Of a stretch of DNA of 64,000 bases, positions 1 through 12,163 are shown in pieces. This DNA is from Marisa cornuarietis. Lineage: Eukaryota; Mollusca; Gastropoda; Architaenioglossa; Ampullariidae. The stretch's first letter is position 1. Every line of letters starts with the position of its first letter. The DNA lies in NCBI GenBank assembly GCA_004794655.1, contig SMMW01000634.1, forward strand, positions 3,382,501 to 3,446,500, given 5' to 3'. A model generated the notes under the pieces. It was not told where the DNA came from. It ran no database searches and saw only the letters and a program-made list of their open reading frames with translations. The position numbers were made by a program, and so were the translations under genes.

Positions 1-255
1 CAGTCATTCAGCCATTCGTCCCTTGACTGGTATTAGTTGATGTGATGGTGAAAGCACATGGATTGAGGAGGCAGCTGGCAAGGCTCGCCACTCACGTCTG
101 TCTTAGGCGATAGTTAGCAGGTCCTACACAGGACAACCAGTCTCTCCTTCACATTTTGTATGCTAGTTCAACCTCTGACCAACGCGGCGTCGACCAACCT
201 GGTACCGTAAAGGACAGTCTTGGACAAAGTATCATGCAGGACCCCATCAGACAAC
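1..255 (-). mobile_element. RTE-like LINE 3' fragment, intron 2 of copy A
   Basis: This stretch is almost identical to 19719-19972 and similar to 54141-54400, where a degraded RTE-like reverse-transcriptase C-terminus reads on the minus strand. In copies B and C the same fragment lies in the intron between exons 2 and 3, so its presence here shows that the window opens inside intron 2 of a further copy (A). At about 255/256 the sequence jumps to the equivalent of B position 20631. Confidence 0.7.
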
Positions 256-1010
256 ACTTCATAACTTTCGGATAAATAAATAATTAAATTAATAAGCAAA
301 GAAACAATTGACACTTTCACTACAATTTTACCTTATCTTCGCCTCTTAATTGAACGAAATGTACTGCTATATTTTATTACATGATTTACGGGAGTTCATT
401 TCTCTGTTTCTGTGTCAAATACTTTTAATCAAATAGGATTCTGTCCGTTTCATTTTGAGAAAACATGTTTTTGTTGTCAGTTATATTGACCGAATCCAAG
501 TGCCTCCCCAGCAAAGACATCCAGAAGAACTGCTCAGATGTGATAAAGCAAGTGGTGATGCAGGAAACATGGAATCCTCAGGACACTGAGGCCTTCTGTA
601 GGTACGTGTGACGTGAGCACCTATAGGTATCTGTGATGTGCAAACAGGTCATCATCAAAGTGATCTCATAGACCTGCCTAAGCTGTCGTCTGTCGAGAAA
701 CTTGGTTTGCCCCTGATTGTGGATTCTAGAAGTGGTCTGCACATTGAAAGTTAATGGAGATGTGAATCAAACTGAGGCTTGACAGATACATTAACACGTG
801 TATTACACTTCTACGGACTTTGAAGCCGTAGAAAACGGTACGAGGATAGTCTCAACAAATCGTGTTATTTAATTCTTTGTTATGCCTTATTTGTCTTTTG
901 CTGTTGCTGCCGCTATGAGCATCTCACCGTTATTCTTTTCCTCCTACATCCGCTTCTGCCCTTTCCAATTCTCTTGATGAACATTGATTGTGTATCAAGC
1001 ACTATCTTAA

Positions 1011-2799
1011 TCCATTGCCTTCGCTAGGCTGAGAGGCCGTTACAACCATAGCTGGTAGCATAAATTTACCCTTTTTCCAAAAAATTATATAAAATTAGTG
1101 AAAAGAGGTAGAAGAACAATTAAAATTGATAATGATAGAACAAAATGTGTAGAAAAGAATCAGCTTGACCTTGTCTTTGCTTAAAAACACACTTTTATAG
1201 TATTTCCAACAGAAAATGACATGGTAATGAGTTAAACTCCGCCTGGAAACCCCCCGGGTAACCTGCCGGTCCCAAGCCCGGATGAAGGAGGAGGGTTGGG
1301 CGTGGGGTTAGCAACCCCACTCTGTAAAACAACCCTTGCTACAGAAACTACAACTACAACACTACCACAACGAGAGCCTGGACGGGAAGATCCCTCTTTG
1401 GAGGGGCCTATGACGCGTGCTGGCGAAAGCCTTCGGGAAGTCAGCTCGCCGACCTATCTTCTCACAGCCAAGGCAAAAACCAGGATAGGGACCTGGAACA
1501 TCAGAACCCTATACGAGAGAGGAAAATCAGCTCAGGTAGCACAGGAGATGAAGAACTATGGCATCAAGCTCCTTGGCCTGTGCGAGACCAGATGGAATGG
1601 TAGCGGTCAGACCAGACTCTTGTCAGGAGAGACTATTATCTACTCTGGACATGAAGACCCTGACCATGACCACTCACAAGGAGTAGCAGTACTGATGACA
1701 CAAGAGGCTGCAAGGGCACTAATATCATGGGAACCAGTTTCCCCACGACTCATGTCAGCTCGGTTCAACTCCAAAGGAAGAAAGATGACCATCATCCAGT
1801 GCTATGCACCTACCAACGCAGCAAAAGAAGAGGAGAAGGAGGACTTTTACAACTCCCTACAAGCGCTACAGCTGGAATGACATAGACCCAACTGGGGAGA
1901 GAGGCCCAGAACCGGGTTCGCTGACGTGGTGTAGTTGCAGCCCTATGCTCCACTGGGGGCGAAAAGGAATAAGAAGAAGAAGAATGAGTTAAAAAAAAGA
2001 TTTGTTACCGAAGTTTCAAGAGCCTAAAAAATAAAAAAATAAAAGTAACATAAGGGAGGAAACTACTACAACTGTTTGGAAATCGTCTACCATGATTCCC
2101 TCCCTTGAAATGACAGGAAGTCAACATTTTGCTGTAAACAAAAGGAAAGTTTGAGAATCGAAGCACATTGTGTCTCACTTTGACATGGATTTTTACTTCA
2201 ACAACCACAAAGGAGAAGAAAATAGTAAGTAATATTAACATTGTAATGTATATTCTATTAAAAAATGTTTGTTTGGTACTTTATGTCTGTATGTATTGTG
2301 TAAATAATTGTTTTTGTTAATTTCCGAGAGCTGCCCTTCAAATGTTCTAAAACGCATACAGTCGTAATCTTTTATTTGATTTTAATACTCGAAGACAAAT
2401 CCTATGTATCTTAAAATTTACACCAAGTGAATGTTTCAAAAATGCTCTTTAAAACGGTGTATTACTGATGGTTGTCTTTACTGTAAGTTAATAAATATAA
2501 ATTTTCAAAGCTGCCGGTCCAAATATCAATACAGGGTATTTGGTAGCCATTTTCCACACAGAAAGACAGGTACCCTGGGAAAACGCAGAAAATTACTATC
2601 AAACATAAAAACTACGATATAAAAAGATGATCAATCGATAGAAAAATGAATCAACTATCGAATTCATTAATTTTTTTATCCGAAACAACGCATTTTGAAA
2701 CGTTAAAAAATAGAAAAAAGCTCAGGGTTAATTCACCCTTAACGAAGCCAAGAGTTGTCGGCGGTTCAGGGCGAATTCAGCCTGACCGCAGCGAAAGGA
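1011..2799. mobile_element. piggyBac-like non-autonomous DNA element (TTAA target)
   Basis: Copy A carries 1.79 kb at a point where copy B has a single TTAA (21386-21389). In copy A the insert is bounded by TTAA at 1007-1010 and at 2800-2803. The ends are imperfect inverted repeats: TCCATTGCCTTCGCTAGGC on the left, and TCCTTTCGCTGCGGTCAGGC on the complementary strand of the right end. Duplicated TTAA targets are the hallmark of piggyBac-type transposition. No transposase is visible. A 746-bp RTE derivative is nested inside, so the element itself is about 1.03 kb. Confidence 0.65.
1237..1982 (+). mobile_element. Internally deleted RTE-like LINE derivative
   Basis: An open frame at 1296-1880 begins like the N-terminus of an RTE-type endonuclease, with GTWNIRTLYE, LLGLCETRWNG and MTIIQCYAPTN. 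The frame stops soon after, and the sequence jumps to what reads as the usual end of such elements (PNWGERPRTG, then LQPYAPLGAKR) and an AAG-rich 3' tail. The rest of the endonuclease and the whole reverse transcriptase are missing. The unit is bracketed by an 11-bp direct repeat, AATGAGTTAAA, at 1226-1236 and 1983-1993. It therefore seems to have inserted in this shortened form. Confidence 0.8.
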
Positions 2800-3303
2800 T
2801 TAACTGTGGCTATAATTAATACTATTGAAAATACACCAGTGTGCAGGCCATTGAAGAATTTCGCCGTTTGTATGGTGAAAGCAATGAGGCGGGACTGCAG
2901 CATGAGGGCTTTAAACCTTGTGCGAAACCAAGCCTCTAGTTTGGCATTGATATTCAAATGCGACAACCAGGCCGTGGTGGTCCGTAAGTATCGCTGTACA
3001 AGTCCTTCTAAACACTTCTAAGTGCGCAAACTTTTCCGGTTTCAAGCTACGATGCACAAAAAAATCTTACGTTTTCGCTTCTATTAAAATGTGTTTTATT
3101 ATATGTAGTATTTGTAGGATATATCGCTATAGTTGCAACACAACAGAAAACATTATGGACAAAAACAACGCTGCAATATTTTCCATGTTGTAAAAGTGAA
3201 AGATGCAGGAATCAGACTATTAAATGATAATGAGTAGCTCACAGATACCTGGTTTTTCTCTCTAACAGGTGACCTGGTCAAACTGATTGCTCGACGAAAG
3301 TGA

Positions 3304-4773
3304 AGACCACAGTGACGTCATGCGGACCGGAGGAGGGGGTTGACAATAGTTTTCTATGAGCACAAGTTGCACTAGCTGTTGTCTACTGTTCATGAAGTGT
3401 ATGGCAATGATGGAAAATGTTCCTCTTACACCGGCTTTTCCATTGAAAACGAAACCTGCTTATGTTGGCGTAAATGTCAACCACATCAAACCGCGACACC
3501 AAACTAGGTGCTACCCTAATATCTCAGCAGTCTGAGGTTACCAAAATATCTATAGTAATAAAATAGGAAAAATAGGATAACCTTGTGCAAAGGATACAAA
3601 ATACCGCAGCCTACACGTGACCGATTTCTCCTGCTAATTACTCATGTAGGATAATAACACTTTGCTGAAGTCATTATACATTAGATATTTCGGTGACTGA
3701 AATAAATTCAATGTTGCAAAGGAATTTTTGCTTTAGGTTTCTTCATGTTGGTTATACCTTCATTGCACTTGCTACAAAGATGTTTGTAGAATGATAGATT
3801 TTCAGGATTAAAACAAAAAGAATAGTAATTTGCTACAATGGACTAAAAGATTTATGTAGAGGCTGGCGATGATTATACGTATATTGAACTTGTCTCATGA
3901 AGGTACTCACTATGTACGACGTACTCTCTTTCTTTCTCTCTAACACACACACAAACAAACAAACAAACACGTGGGCGCATGATCAAGGCATTCAATTCTG
4001 TGAAGTTTTTCTTGAGGAAATTAGCTTGAGGGGTTTTTTTAAGTTCCGGTGCTGTTGTGTATGCTGCTGCTGTTCTGATAGGGAATTATAAACTCGGCAC
4101 TCGTGATGGTTTATTTTACTAAGAAGATATCAAGAATAGAAAGTAGATAAAAAGAAAAATACCCATGAGAGAGTAACGAGACATCACCATGGTATGTAGT
4201 CTAATTGCTGCCTGTCACCCTCACATCTCTTGTTACTTTTGGAAAAGATAAAGGCACCAACAAAAACATACAATTAGGAAACTATTTATTAAGAAATATG
4301 TACAATTCATAACATACAAAAATCAGTATCGCCATTTACAAATATGCATGAAGATACCTATAAACATTCTTTACCCGTCATAGATAAAGTCTAGCAATGT
4401 AGTCTCTTGTTATGAAAGCATCTCTGTCAGGTTCGGACTTCCAGCATGATAAAAAATCACGTTTTTTTGTTTTAGTCGCTTACTTTCACAAAGCCCGTCA
4501 ATATTTTGCACAAACGTATTAGAAGAAACACAAATAGATTAATAAAAAAAAATAGAGAAAATGAAGAAAACATGATCCCTAAAATTCAACAATCATTAGA
4601 AATCACAAAATTACCAAATATTTTCCAAATTATAATTTACATTCAGTGATTTGCATCAATCGAAGAGAACTATAATCGTACAACTCACAAAAATGAGATA
4701 AAAACTTATAGATCTAAAAACACAAGAAGATGTAAAACGAACACGAATCGTTAATTAGAAAAAGAACGGGAAG
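3304..4773 (+). other. 3' flank of copy A, conserved with copies B, E and F
   Basis: No coding exon is seen here. The sequence matches the 3' flank of copy B (21890-23060), the inverted flank of copy E (23975-25182) and the relic at 12681-13640. It includes an AATAAA at 3701-3706 and a short CA-rich stretch near 3943-3970. Confidence 0.7.
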
Positions 4774-4778
4774 ATTTA

Positions 4779-7700
4779 CAATACAATACAATACATCTTT
4801 ACTGTCTATGTCTGGTCATAACAGAGATAGAAATTTTCCTTTGTTGCTGGGAGCTCCCACAGTTAACTGGAGAAAAGGATACATAATAAACTGAAAAAAA
4901 TTACGATCACACCTCATACAGTTACACTCATGCTTAGCCCTCGCACACCTAAGACAGTTAGCAGATGCACATTCTCTTCCTCTCTTACACACACACACAC
5001 ACACCCACCCACAGACATTCAGGCTAAGTACATTTGTTAGTCCTGTTCAGGAGTGCTATTGCGGTTCGTAAGAATGACTTGGCAAAGGCACTCTTCCTGG
5101 CGACCACTTGCTTCCATCTGCGGCCAGAGGGTAACATTTGGAAGTGGCGATGTAGTGGGTGAGAGGGGTCTGTGATGATTCTGACGGCCTTTAACCTCAC
5201 AGCCTTGATGTATAAATCACCTAAAGGTCTTTGTGGAGAACCAATGATCTTGCTGGCACTCTTGACCACTCTCATTAAACAAGCTTTATCTTTGAGAGAG
5301 AGAACGCCAAACCACACTGACATATTGAATGTTAAGATGCTTTCGATTAGACTGCGATATACTGACTCAAGGACAGGGCCGCTGACACCGAAATTTCTCA
5401 GTTGCCTCAGCAGGAACAGGCGCTGATGTGCTTTCCTGGAAACAATGCTGGTGTTTTCCTGAAAGGACAGTTTGCTGTCTAGCACTGTGCCGAGGTACCT
5501 AAAACTTTGCACCTGTTCTATTGTCTCATTATCAATAATTATAGGGGTGTGGGCAGGTTGATGTTTTCTTCTGTCAAGGACCACTTCTTTAGTTTTAGAG
5601 ACATTGAGCACCAGAAAGTTTTTTTCAAACCATGAGTGTAATTTTTGAACCTGGAGGAAATAGCTTGCAACTGACTTCTCGTCCTTGAGCCGAGCAACCA
5701 ATGCCATATCATCTGCAAACTTAATCAAGGATAGGGCACAATTCGAGAATTCCGTGCGGACTTCACTAGTGTAAACAGAGAACAGTATTGGGGACAAAAC
5801 ACACCCCTGTGGGGCTCCGGTATTTATGATCAGAGTGGTCGAGACTTTGCCTCCCATGCTGACCCGTTGTGGCCGGTCCCGGAGAAACTCCCTCATCCAG
5901 AGCACTAGGGTTGAGTTAACGCTTAGTGCTAGGAGACGTTGTAAGAGCAGGTGTGGCTGAATGGTATTAAAAGCAGATGAAAAGTCCATGAATAGTATAC
6001 GCACGTATGTACCAGTGCCATCCAGATGGTTTGCTACCAGGTTGTAGAGTGTCAAACAGGCATCATCCACTCCTCTTTTCGCTTTGTATGCAAACTGGTA
6101 GGGGTCTAGTTGATCAGCAATGGCATTGACTAATTGGTTGCAAACAACTCTCTCCATGCACTTAGCAAGAATAGGGGTCAAGGCCACTGGTCGGAAGTCA
6201 TTTAGTTCTTTGGCATGTGACTTTTTTGGCACTGGAATAATAGTTGAGGTCTTCCATAGCTTGGGGAAGAACTGACTGTTCAGGAACAGGTGGAACAAAT
6301 GTGTGATCATTGGGCTCAGCTGCTGGTCGCAAGATCTGAGCACCCGTCCTTTTAGACCGTCTGGACCAGGAGCTTTAAAGGGATTAATTCGGGACAGGCA
6401 AGATGTTACGGCATTCTCGTCCACTAAGATATCACATGGTGACAGGGAAGAACAGATCAATTCACATTCTCGAGTAAAGTCTTGTATATCAAACCTGGCA
6501 TAAAACTTGTTTAAGTAATTGGCAAGGTCTGCAGCCTCACATCCTACCTCCTGTTTTTTTGTTGTGCGACCCATCATTTTGTTTAGTCCCAACCAAGCCT
6601 CGCGTGCGTTCCCTTCCCTTAGTTTCGTTTCTACCTTATTCTTATATTCGATCTTCGCCAGCCTTGTCTTCTGCCGAAATTCTTTGTTCCGATCTCTTAC
6701 CTGTCCCGTATCACCCTGGATAAATGCATGCTTCTTGGCAACAAGGCAAGCTTTCAGGTCTTTGGTAATCCATGGCTTATTGTTTGCAAACAGTTTGATT
6801 GTTTTCGGTTTCACAACACAATCTTCACAGAACTGGATGTAGGCCGTGACAGTTTCTGTGAGTTCATCGTAATCAGAGCAGCTGTCAAAGAACAGCTGCC
6901 AGTCTGTTGCCTCATAACAGCCCCTCAGTGCCTCGATCTTGTCATGAGACCACTGCTTGATCTCTATGGCGTTTGGTTTAGCAGTTTTCACTTTCTGTCT
7001 GTATCTTGGGATAAGATGAACCACATTGTGGTCGGATCTACCCAAAGGGGGCCTGCATCTGCTTGCATAGGACGAGATAGAGCTGTAGCATTTGTCTAAC
7101 ACACGATTCTGCCGAGTGGGACAGCTAACATGTTGGTATAGGGAGGGTAATTCAGCACTAATATCACATTTATTGAAGTCGCCGAGGATAAATACAGCCT
7201 GGTCAGTGGATCTATGTAAGGCCTTGTTGTAGCTGGCTGCTATCTGAGCGGCGGCGTCCTTGTTGTCAGGTCCGGGAACGTACACCAAAATGACTGTCAC
7301 TTGCCCGAATTCACGTGGCAAGTAGAACGGCCGAAACGACACAGTTAGGATTTCATACGACACAGTACTAGTTGTTTCACGTATCGTGAACTCCGTGTTT
7401 ACAAATATACACAGCCCTCCGCCTTTTTTTTTCCGTGTTTTCGTTATTCCTGTCATGCCTAATCGTAGTGAAACCCTCGAGGTGGACATCCGTTTTGTTG
7501 CTACTAAGCCAGGTCTCTGTAACACAAATTAGGCTGCTACAGCGATAGTCGCGGTCGTATTTCACCAGCGTAGCGAGTTCTGTCATTTTGTTATCAACGG
7601 AGCGGGCGTTGGTTAAGGTAATCAGCGGCAGCGGGAGTCGACAGCCTCTCCGCCGTACCCTGTTCATGACCCCTCCTCTAGATCCTCGTTTTTTCTTCGC

Positions 7701-8091
7701 GGTCTTCTTTCTTGAGTGGACTCTAGTTTTATCACTTTCTCCGCTGTTGGGTGTCTTGATGTGCTCGGACCAGTCGATGCGTGGGAAGTCAGGTGGTGGG
7801 ACGCAAACGCTGGGCCGAAGAGCAATCAAATACTGACGCGAGAAGGGCGGCTGTCCGCCATGCGAGCCGCCATGATGTTCGGCGTGGTCTAGCGTGGGAA
7901 ATGCGAAACTCGTTGAAGCAGCGAGGAGCAGCACACAGAACTCCCAGAATATACACAGAGTAAAACCATCCATCTTGCAGTCTTACACTACTAGTCGGTA
8001 TTAAAAAACACTCATTAAAAATAAGAGAAAGTAAACAAAAGGTGGGAGCTCTCTCAACAGGGTCGGATCGACGAGAGTCGCGCCCCTTATT
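4779..8091 (-). mobile_element. Near full-length CR1/L2-like LINE
   Basis: A 3.3-kb insertion whose empty site is visible in copy B near 23066-23074. The flanking target duplication is about 5 bp (ATTTA at 4774-4778 and 8092-8096). On the minus strand it opens with a short leader (8091-7974), then one long open frame for endonuclease and reverse transcriptase, and ends in a short tail of TATTG repeats at 4779-4795. The clade call (CR1/L2/Rex1-like) rests on motif similarity. Confidence 0.85.
5024..7973 (-). pseudogene. LINE endonuclease-reverse transcriptase, one frameshift
   Basis: Two overlapping open frames form one protein. The upstream frame (7973-7377) carries the start of the endonuclease (LITLTNARSVDNKM, LICVTETWLSS). 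The downstream frame (7525-5024) carries the rest: the endonuclease motifs ILGDFNKCD and GRSDHNVV, then the reverse-transcriptase motifs FRPVALTPILAKCMERV, MDFSSAFNTIQP, GAPQGCVLSPILF and the catalytic KFADDMAL. The downstream part ends with the thumb and C-terminal region typical of CR1/L2-type elements. The frame changes near a run of nine T at 7424-7432 (nine A in the coding sense), so a one-base slip there is the likely break. Apart from that the protein looks complete, which fits a recent insertion. Confidence 0.85.
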
Positions 8092-8096
8092 ATTTA

Positions 8097-8775
8097 TCAC
8101 AAAAGGTTTTCAAGTGAATAGATTATACTCTGCTAGTATGTCAGGTCAGGACTTAAAGCCACAAAAGGAAGAAAACCCGCCAGATTCCTCGACATGGTGA
8201 AGAGGAAGACTAGAACAAAACACAAAAGAGCAGAAAATAGCCTTAAGTCGTGTCACAGTTTCTGATTGTGGAGCATTTCAATGAAGTCAACTTCAAAACA
8301 CGAACGTTGTAACGTTTTAGGTGAAGAGTGCACTTATAAATGATTGCGAGCTTGAGTGTACATCGACATGTAGCTACGCTCGCGGAACTCTTCTTCCTGT
8401 TTCACACAAAAAGGCCCGGCCAACAATTCCAACATTTATCGTTTTCAAAGAAAATGGGAAATGAAATGGTAAAAGAAATAACGAACTATCTAATGACGGA
8501 TGGAAAGTTAGACTCTCCCCGCCATTGTCACCAGTCTGCTTTGTCGATTCGACGGTCAGGTAATCCTGCACGAACAGTCAGATGAGATAGTGTTCGATAA
8601 ACAGGAATTTACTTCGTCGACATAGAAGTCTGCCCGAACTGTCGTTCTCCTAGTTGTACCCACTGCAGGTGAATCGTCCGCACAGGAGTTTTCACGTACT
8701 GTTGATCGGCAGGTACATCCAAGGCAGGTGAACAGACTGCATACAGGTTTACCTGGATTGAAGACTGGCGAACTT
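8097..8775 (+). repeat. Continuation of the A/B duplicated block
   Basis: Strong direct match to 23069-23735 in copy B. Beyond about 8775 the two blocks part: the A side continues with sequence inverted relative to 3780-3815, and the B side enters the palindrome spacer. Short open frames on the minus strand occur in both blocks (8556-8822 and 23519-23788). They have no recognisable domain and no splice context that I can support. Confidence 0.7.
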
Positions 8776-10016
8776 TTTGTTTTAATCCTGAAAACATATC
8801 CTTCTACAAACATAAATAACAATCATTCCAAGTTCACTCTAATTTGTAAACGTTCACATCTAATCTTGATTATTATCGACATTTGTCGCAGAAACCAAAG
8901 CTTCTCCTTTTTTTTCACGAGACACCACATGACGACTGGAGATTTCGACAGCAGAATTAGCTTCACTATGTTAAGGCATTTTAGCTTCTACAATGGTCCT
9001 GGAATGCCGTCATGGCTTTTCTCCTTTCGCACGTGGTATTTTGAGAAGAAATGAGTTTCTGGCCGGCGCAATGAACATTTAATATGTAGCGTTAATGTCT
9101 CAGAAAGGAAGTATCCTTGAACTAGCTTTGAGTTATGGTCGACATTTCTTTATATCCGGAAGCCATGTACAGTGGGATTGTGGGACACCTGAAAACTTCC
9201 AAAGTGTGTTTGTGGGACCTATAATGCAGTCAAGGTCGGCGTTAGTGAATTCTGATTGGGTAGATGCAAAATATGTTTACGCATGCGTCCATTTTAGGAA
9301 ATTTCCGACCCTTTGTCTTGTCTAGAAAAGTGCGGGAATCATCGCGTGCAAACCTTCTATCGGCCTTGACCTGGCCTTTGTTTAAAAGGCGAATAAAAAA
9401 GCTCTGTCTGATGGTATGTGATGTGACCCAGTTTCTCAAAATGCAAAGCGAGTTGCTATGCTCCAAAAATTCTTATTTTCGCTAATTCTGTGGTTAACAA
9501 AACCAAATATGAAATCAGTCACTGTCTTTAGTGACACAATTAACATATTTCTAGATGGTTTTGTGAAAAATAACCTAGAGAGTAGGTGGAAGACATACTG
9601 AACATTCGTAGTATGCCATAATCTCAAAATAACTAAAAATTAAAATATTCGTCAAATTTAGGGGCTGTGTGTGGCCTTAAAAGCACTATAAATTGCGAAA
9701 TTTAAAGATAAGGCCATAAACAAACAAGGTACAAGGTGCATAAAAAACTTTAAGAGGTACTTCTAATTCCATTCAGTGTTTACTGACTAGAAGTCGAAGC
9801 AGAACATTATAGTTGCTAGGAGTAGATGATCCTTGTTCTGTAGATAGGGGATCGCAAAAAATCTGACAAGAGATAGTGTTTGTGGGTGAGCTGCAGGTTA
9901 GCTATGTGGGCAACTCGACCTCTCATTTTCTCGAATCCATTGAAACTGGAAACAAACACAGCTGTTAACTAGCGTTTACAGAAAAAATGGATCAACAAAT
10001 TTACACATTTTTAAAT
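8776..10016. other. No gene recognised
   Basis: Positions 8808-8875 are an inverted copy of 13650-13712. Otherwise this stretch shows only short open frames without domains, and I recognise nothing else in it. Confidence 0.5.
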
Positions 10017-10017
10017 C

Positions 10018-10082
<65 letters not shown>
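10017..10082. repeat. (ATT)n microsatellite
   Basis: About 22 perfect ATT units. A second triplet array of AAC units follows at about 10147-10178. Such ATT tails can mark the 3' end of CR1/L2-type LINEs, but I see no coding remnant next to it. Confidence 0.95.
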
Positions 10083-10084
<2 letters not shown>

Positions 10085-10146
10085 AGCATTCTGTCTATAG
10101 ATTAAAGGCTGATATAAAATATTTTCCTTAGCTCCTTTCCAAGCTT

Positions 10147-10178
<32 letters not shown>

Positions 10179-11620
10179 ATTATGAGAATCACAAAAACAT
10201 CTTATGCTTATGTCATGATCGTAATTTCCTTTTTAATTGTTTATTAAAAAAGGTGAAGCGAATGACAAATAAAAGAATAGGGAATAAAAGAACAGAAGCA
10301 CTAATTTTTGGGACGGATTTTCCTTCGAAAAGGCGCTGTCAGAAGCATCTGACAGGCAGCTGCTACTCAATTCACTTGCATCTTCTACATTTTGGAGAAG
10401 GCAGACAATTTTCTGGTATAATGCTTCAAAATGACATAAAATAAAATACAAAGAGACATATCATATACCATGTCAAACACTAAAACAATGTATGGCTTAC
10501 TGTATTCAATGTATTATAATAATACATTTCTACAGTCTTTTCCAGTAATTCGCTCAGAGTGCTTTACTGGACAACAAACAGCCAGTCCTCATTAAACTGA
10601 CTCACTAACAAGCATACTCTCATACCAATACATTCACACTCATATAACAGACACATGTACACAGGAGATAAAGACACATGGATGCATTATGACCACTCAT
10701 GATCTAGACAGGGCATAGTGCAGGTCATTATCTTGAAAAAGTATGTTACGAGCTTAGAGTTGGTCAGTAACAATCAGAATGAAGAAGGCTTAATGCATTA
10801 AATAAAATTCTAAACTTACTTTTTAACAAAGAGAGAGCAATCATATGAGTACATACATAAACCAAAAGATTATTTACCTATGCTCTTGATAATTCTTTAT
10901 TAGGAATAAACAAATGGGTCCTGGCTACCTACGGATTTTCACCCAAGTTGAATCCCCACCAGAGCCAGGCCAAAATTATTAATTTGCGCTGCCGGACATC
11001 AGGCACAGTAGCTGCTGATTTCTTGCCATTTTCGACAATCTCTATAATGTGGTACATCTTTGAAATAAAAAAATTATGTTATGGCATGAAAACATTTTTA
11101 TCAATAGAAAAAGCTAGAGGCGTTTTGCTATAGAAGCGTCTTGCTATAGAAGAACTTTAATAAAACTTGCAAAATTAGTTTTAAAAGCCTTATTAAATGC
11201 TATTCTTGAATTTTTAAAATATTTATGATACATTTCTAGAAGATGTAGTATGAGATGATGCGTCTCCAGTTTGCTAAGTAGGAATCACTCGTCTTTGCTG
11301 AGATTTCAGATACTGATCGATGAGTTTTTAAAATTTGGATACTTTTACTTTGAAAACTTTCTACGAAATGTGAAGATCTGTTGCTGAAGACCAGTAAAGA
11401 CTGAACGAATGACTTTATTTTGCTGTATTTACATGGCGCTAACAGCAACACGTGCGAAGGTTCGAGCAAGTGCGCGCTCTTGATAATATATACTTACTTT
11501 ATATTTTATTAGACTCTGATAACCATAAAGTATAAAATATATTTATGAGTTATTTAACAGTCTACACAAAATTATAATCACAAACGTTTCATCGAACGAC
11601 GACTTTATAGTCATGAATAT
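10179..11620. other. AT-rich sequence without a recognised gene
   Basis: Only short domain-less open frames on both strands; I see nothing that can be named. Confidence 0.5.
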
Positions 11621-12163
11621 TCATGGCAATGAGACTGGCTGAATGTCGAACGGTTGAGTGTCGAATGTCGGCGGGTAAACGGTTTTGCCAGTCTTTGCTA
11701 ATTTTCCGACCGCACCTTCGTCCTCATCAGCTGAATCAAGAGAATATTCTTCTGGGAGTTCTGGAATAAGAAGTCCCTCACCATGTGGAACTAGTCTCAA
11801 TGCAGACGGAATGTTGGGGTAGACTATTCTCGACTTCTTCTGCTTGGTTATTCCGCCGGAAAGTGGAGGAACCAAGGAGAAGTAAGAGTCATTTCTGTGG
11901 TCGCTTGGCTCTCTCAACACCATGGGGACTTCAAACCGCAATGATGGTCTTTTGCCATTCACCCACTATGAAAGCTGTATTGCAACTGTAGCACAGCATG
12001 TATGCGGGGCCCAAGGCTTGTCTTAGTCGCCAATCATGCATCCGAAGTAAAGATGATATGGCTTCTTCACTTGAAAAGTGAAGCTTTTCTTATGGTTGGC
12101 AAATGTCACTTCCCCACAAATATAGCAAACATTGTCCACGGTATTAACGCCCTTTTGAGACAT
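11621..12163 (-). pseudogene. Degenerate zinc-finger-like repetitive ORF
   Basis: On the minus strand, reading from an ATG at 12163, the frame gives VCYICGEVTFANHKKSF and YHLYFGCMIGD, then a stop and WAPH. After a break a second stretch (11962-11621) gives LRFEVPMVLREPSDH, YPNIPSALRLVPHGEG and an acidic LDSADEDEG. From general knowledge, this order of motifs (a CxxC start, then the PMVWREPSDH and YPNIPSA.RPVPH motifs) recurs in many copies in invertebrate genomes as an uncharacterised, probably transposon-linked protein. At least one in-frame stop and one frame break show that this copy is dead. Confidence 0.55.

Larger units (their letters stand above)
481..3303 (+). pseudogene. Copy A of the secreted 12-Cys family, exons 4-6 only
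   Basis: Three exons can be read: exon 4 at 481-601, exon 5 at 2847-2983 and exon 6 at 3269-3303, each with AG/GT borders and phases 1, 2 and 1. Exon 4 opens with LTESKCLP and exon 5 contains NFAVCMVKAMRRDC. Together they keep six cysteines, three per exon, and the tail reads RDLVKLIARRK. Exon 3 is missing: between 255 and 256 about 658 bases present in copy B (19973-20630) are absent. Joining exon 2 to exon 4 would break the frame, because exon 3 of copy B is 113 nt. Exons 1 and 2 would lie outside the window. Intron 4 is swollen by a TTAA element with a nested RTE derivative. I call it a probable pseudogene; an alternative exon 3 to the left cannot be excluded. A possible poly(A) signal, AATAAA, lies at 3701-3706. 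Confidence 0.75.

Noticed and set aside
2755..3021. 88-aa open frame over exon 5 of copy A
   Set aside because: It fuses the end of the TTAA element with the exon and runs through the donor site. The homologous copies show the real exon to be 2847-2983.
6519..7099. Plus-strand open frames of 107 and 123 aa
   Set aside because: Shadows of the CR1/L2-like LINE coding frame on the other strand.
8556..8822. Cysteine-containing minus-strand frame repeated at 23519-23788
   Set aside because: The conservation reflects the A/B block duplication. There is no signal peptide, and no splice context I can support.
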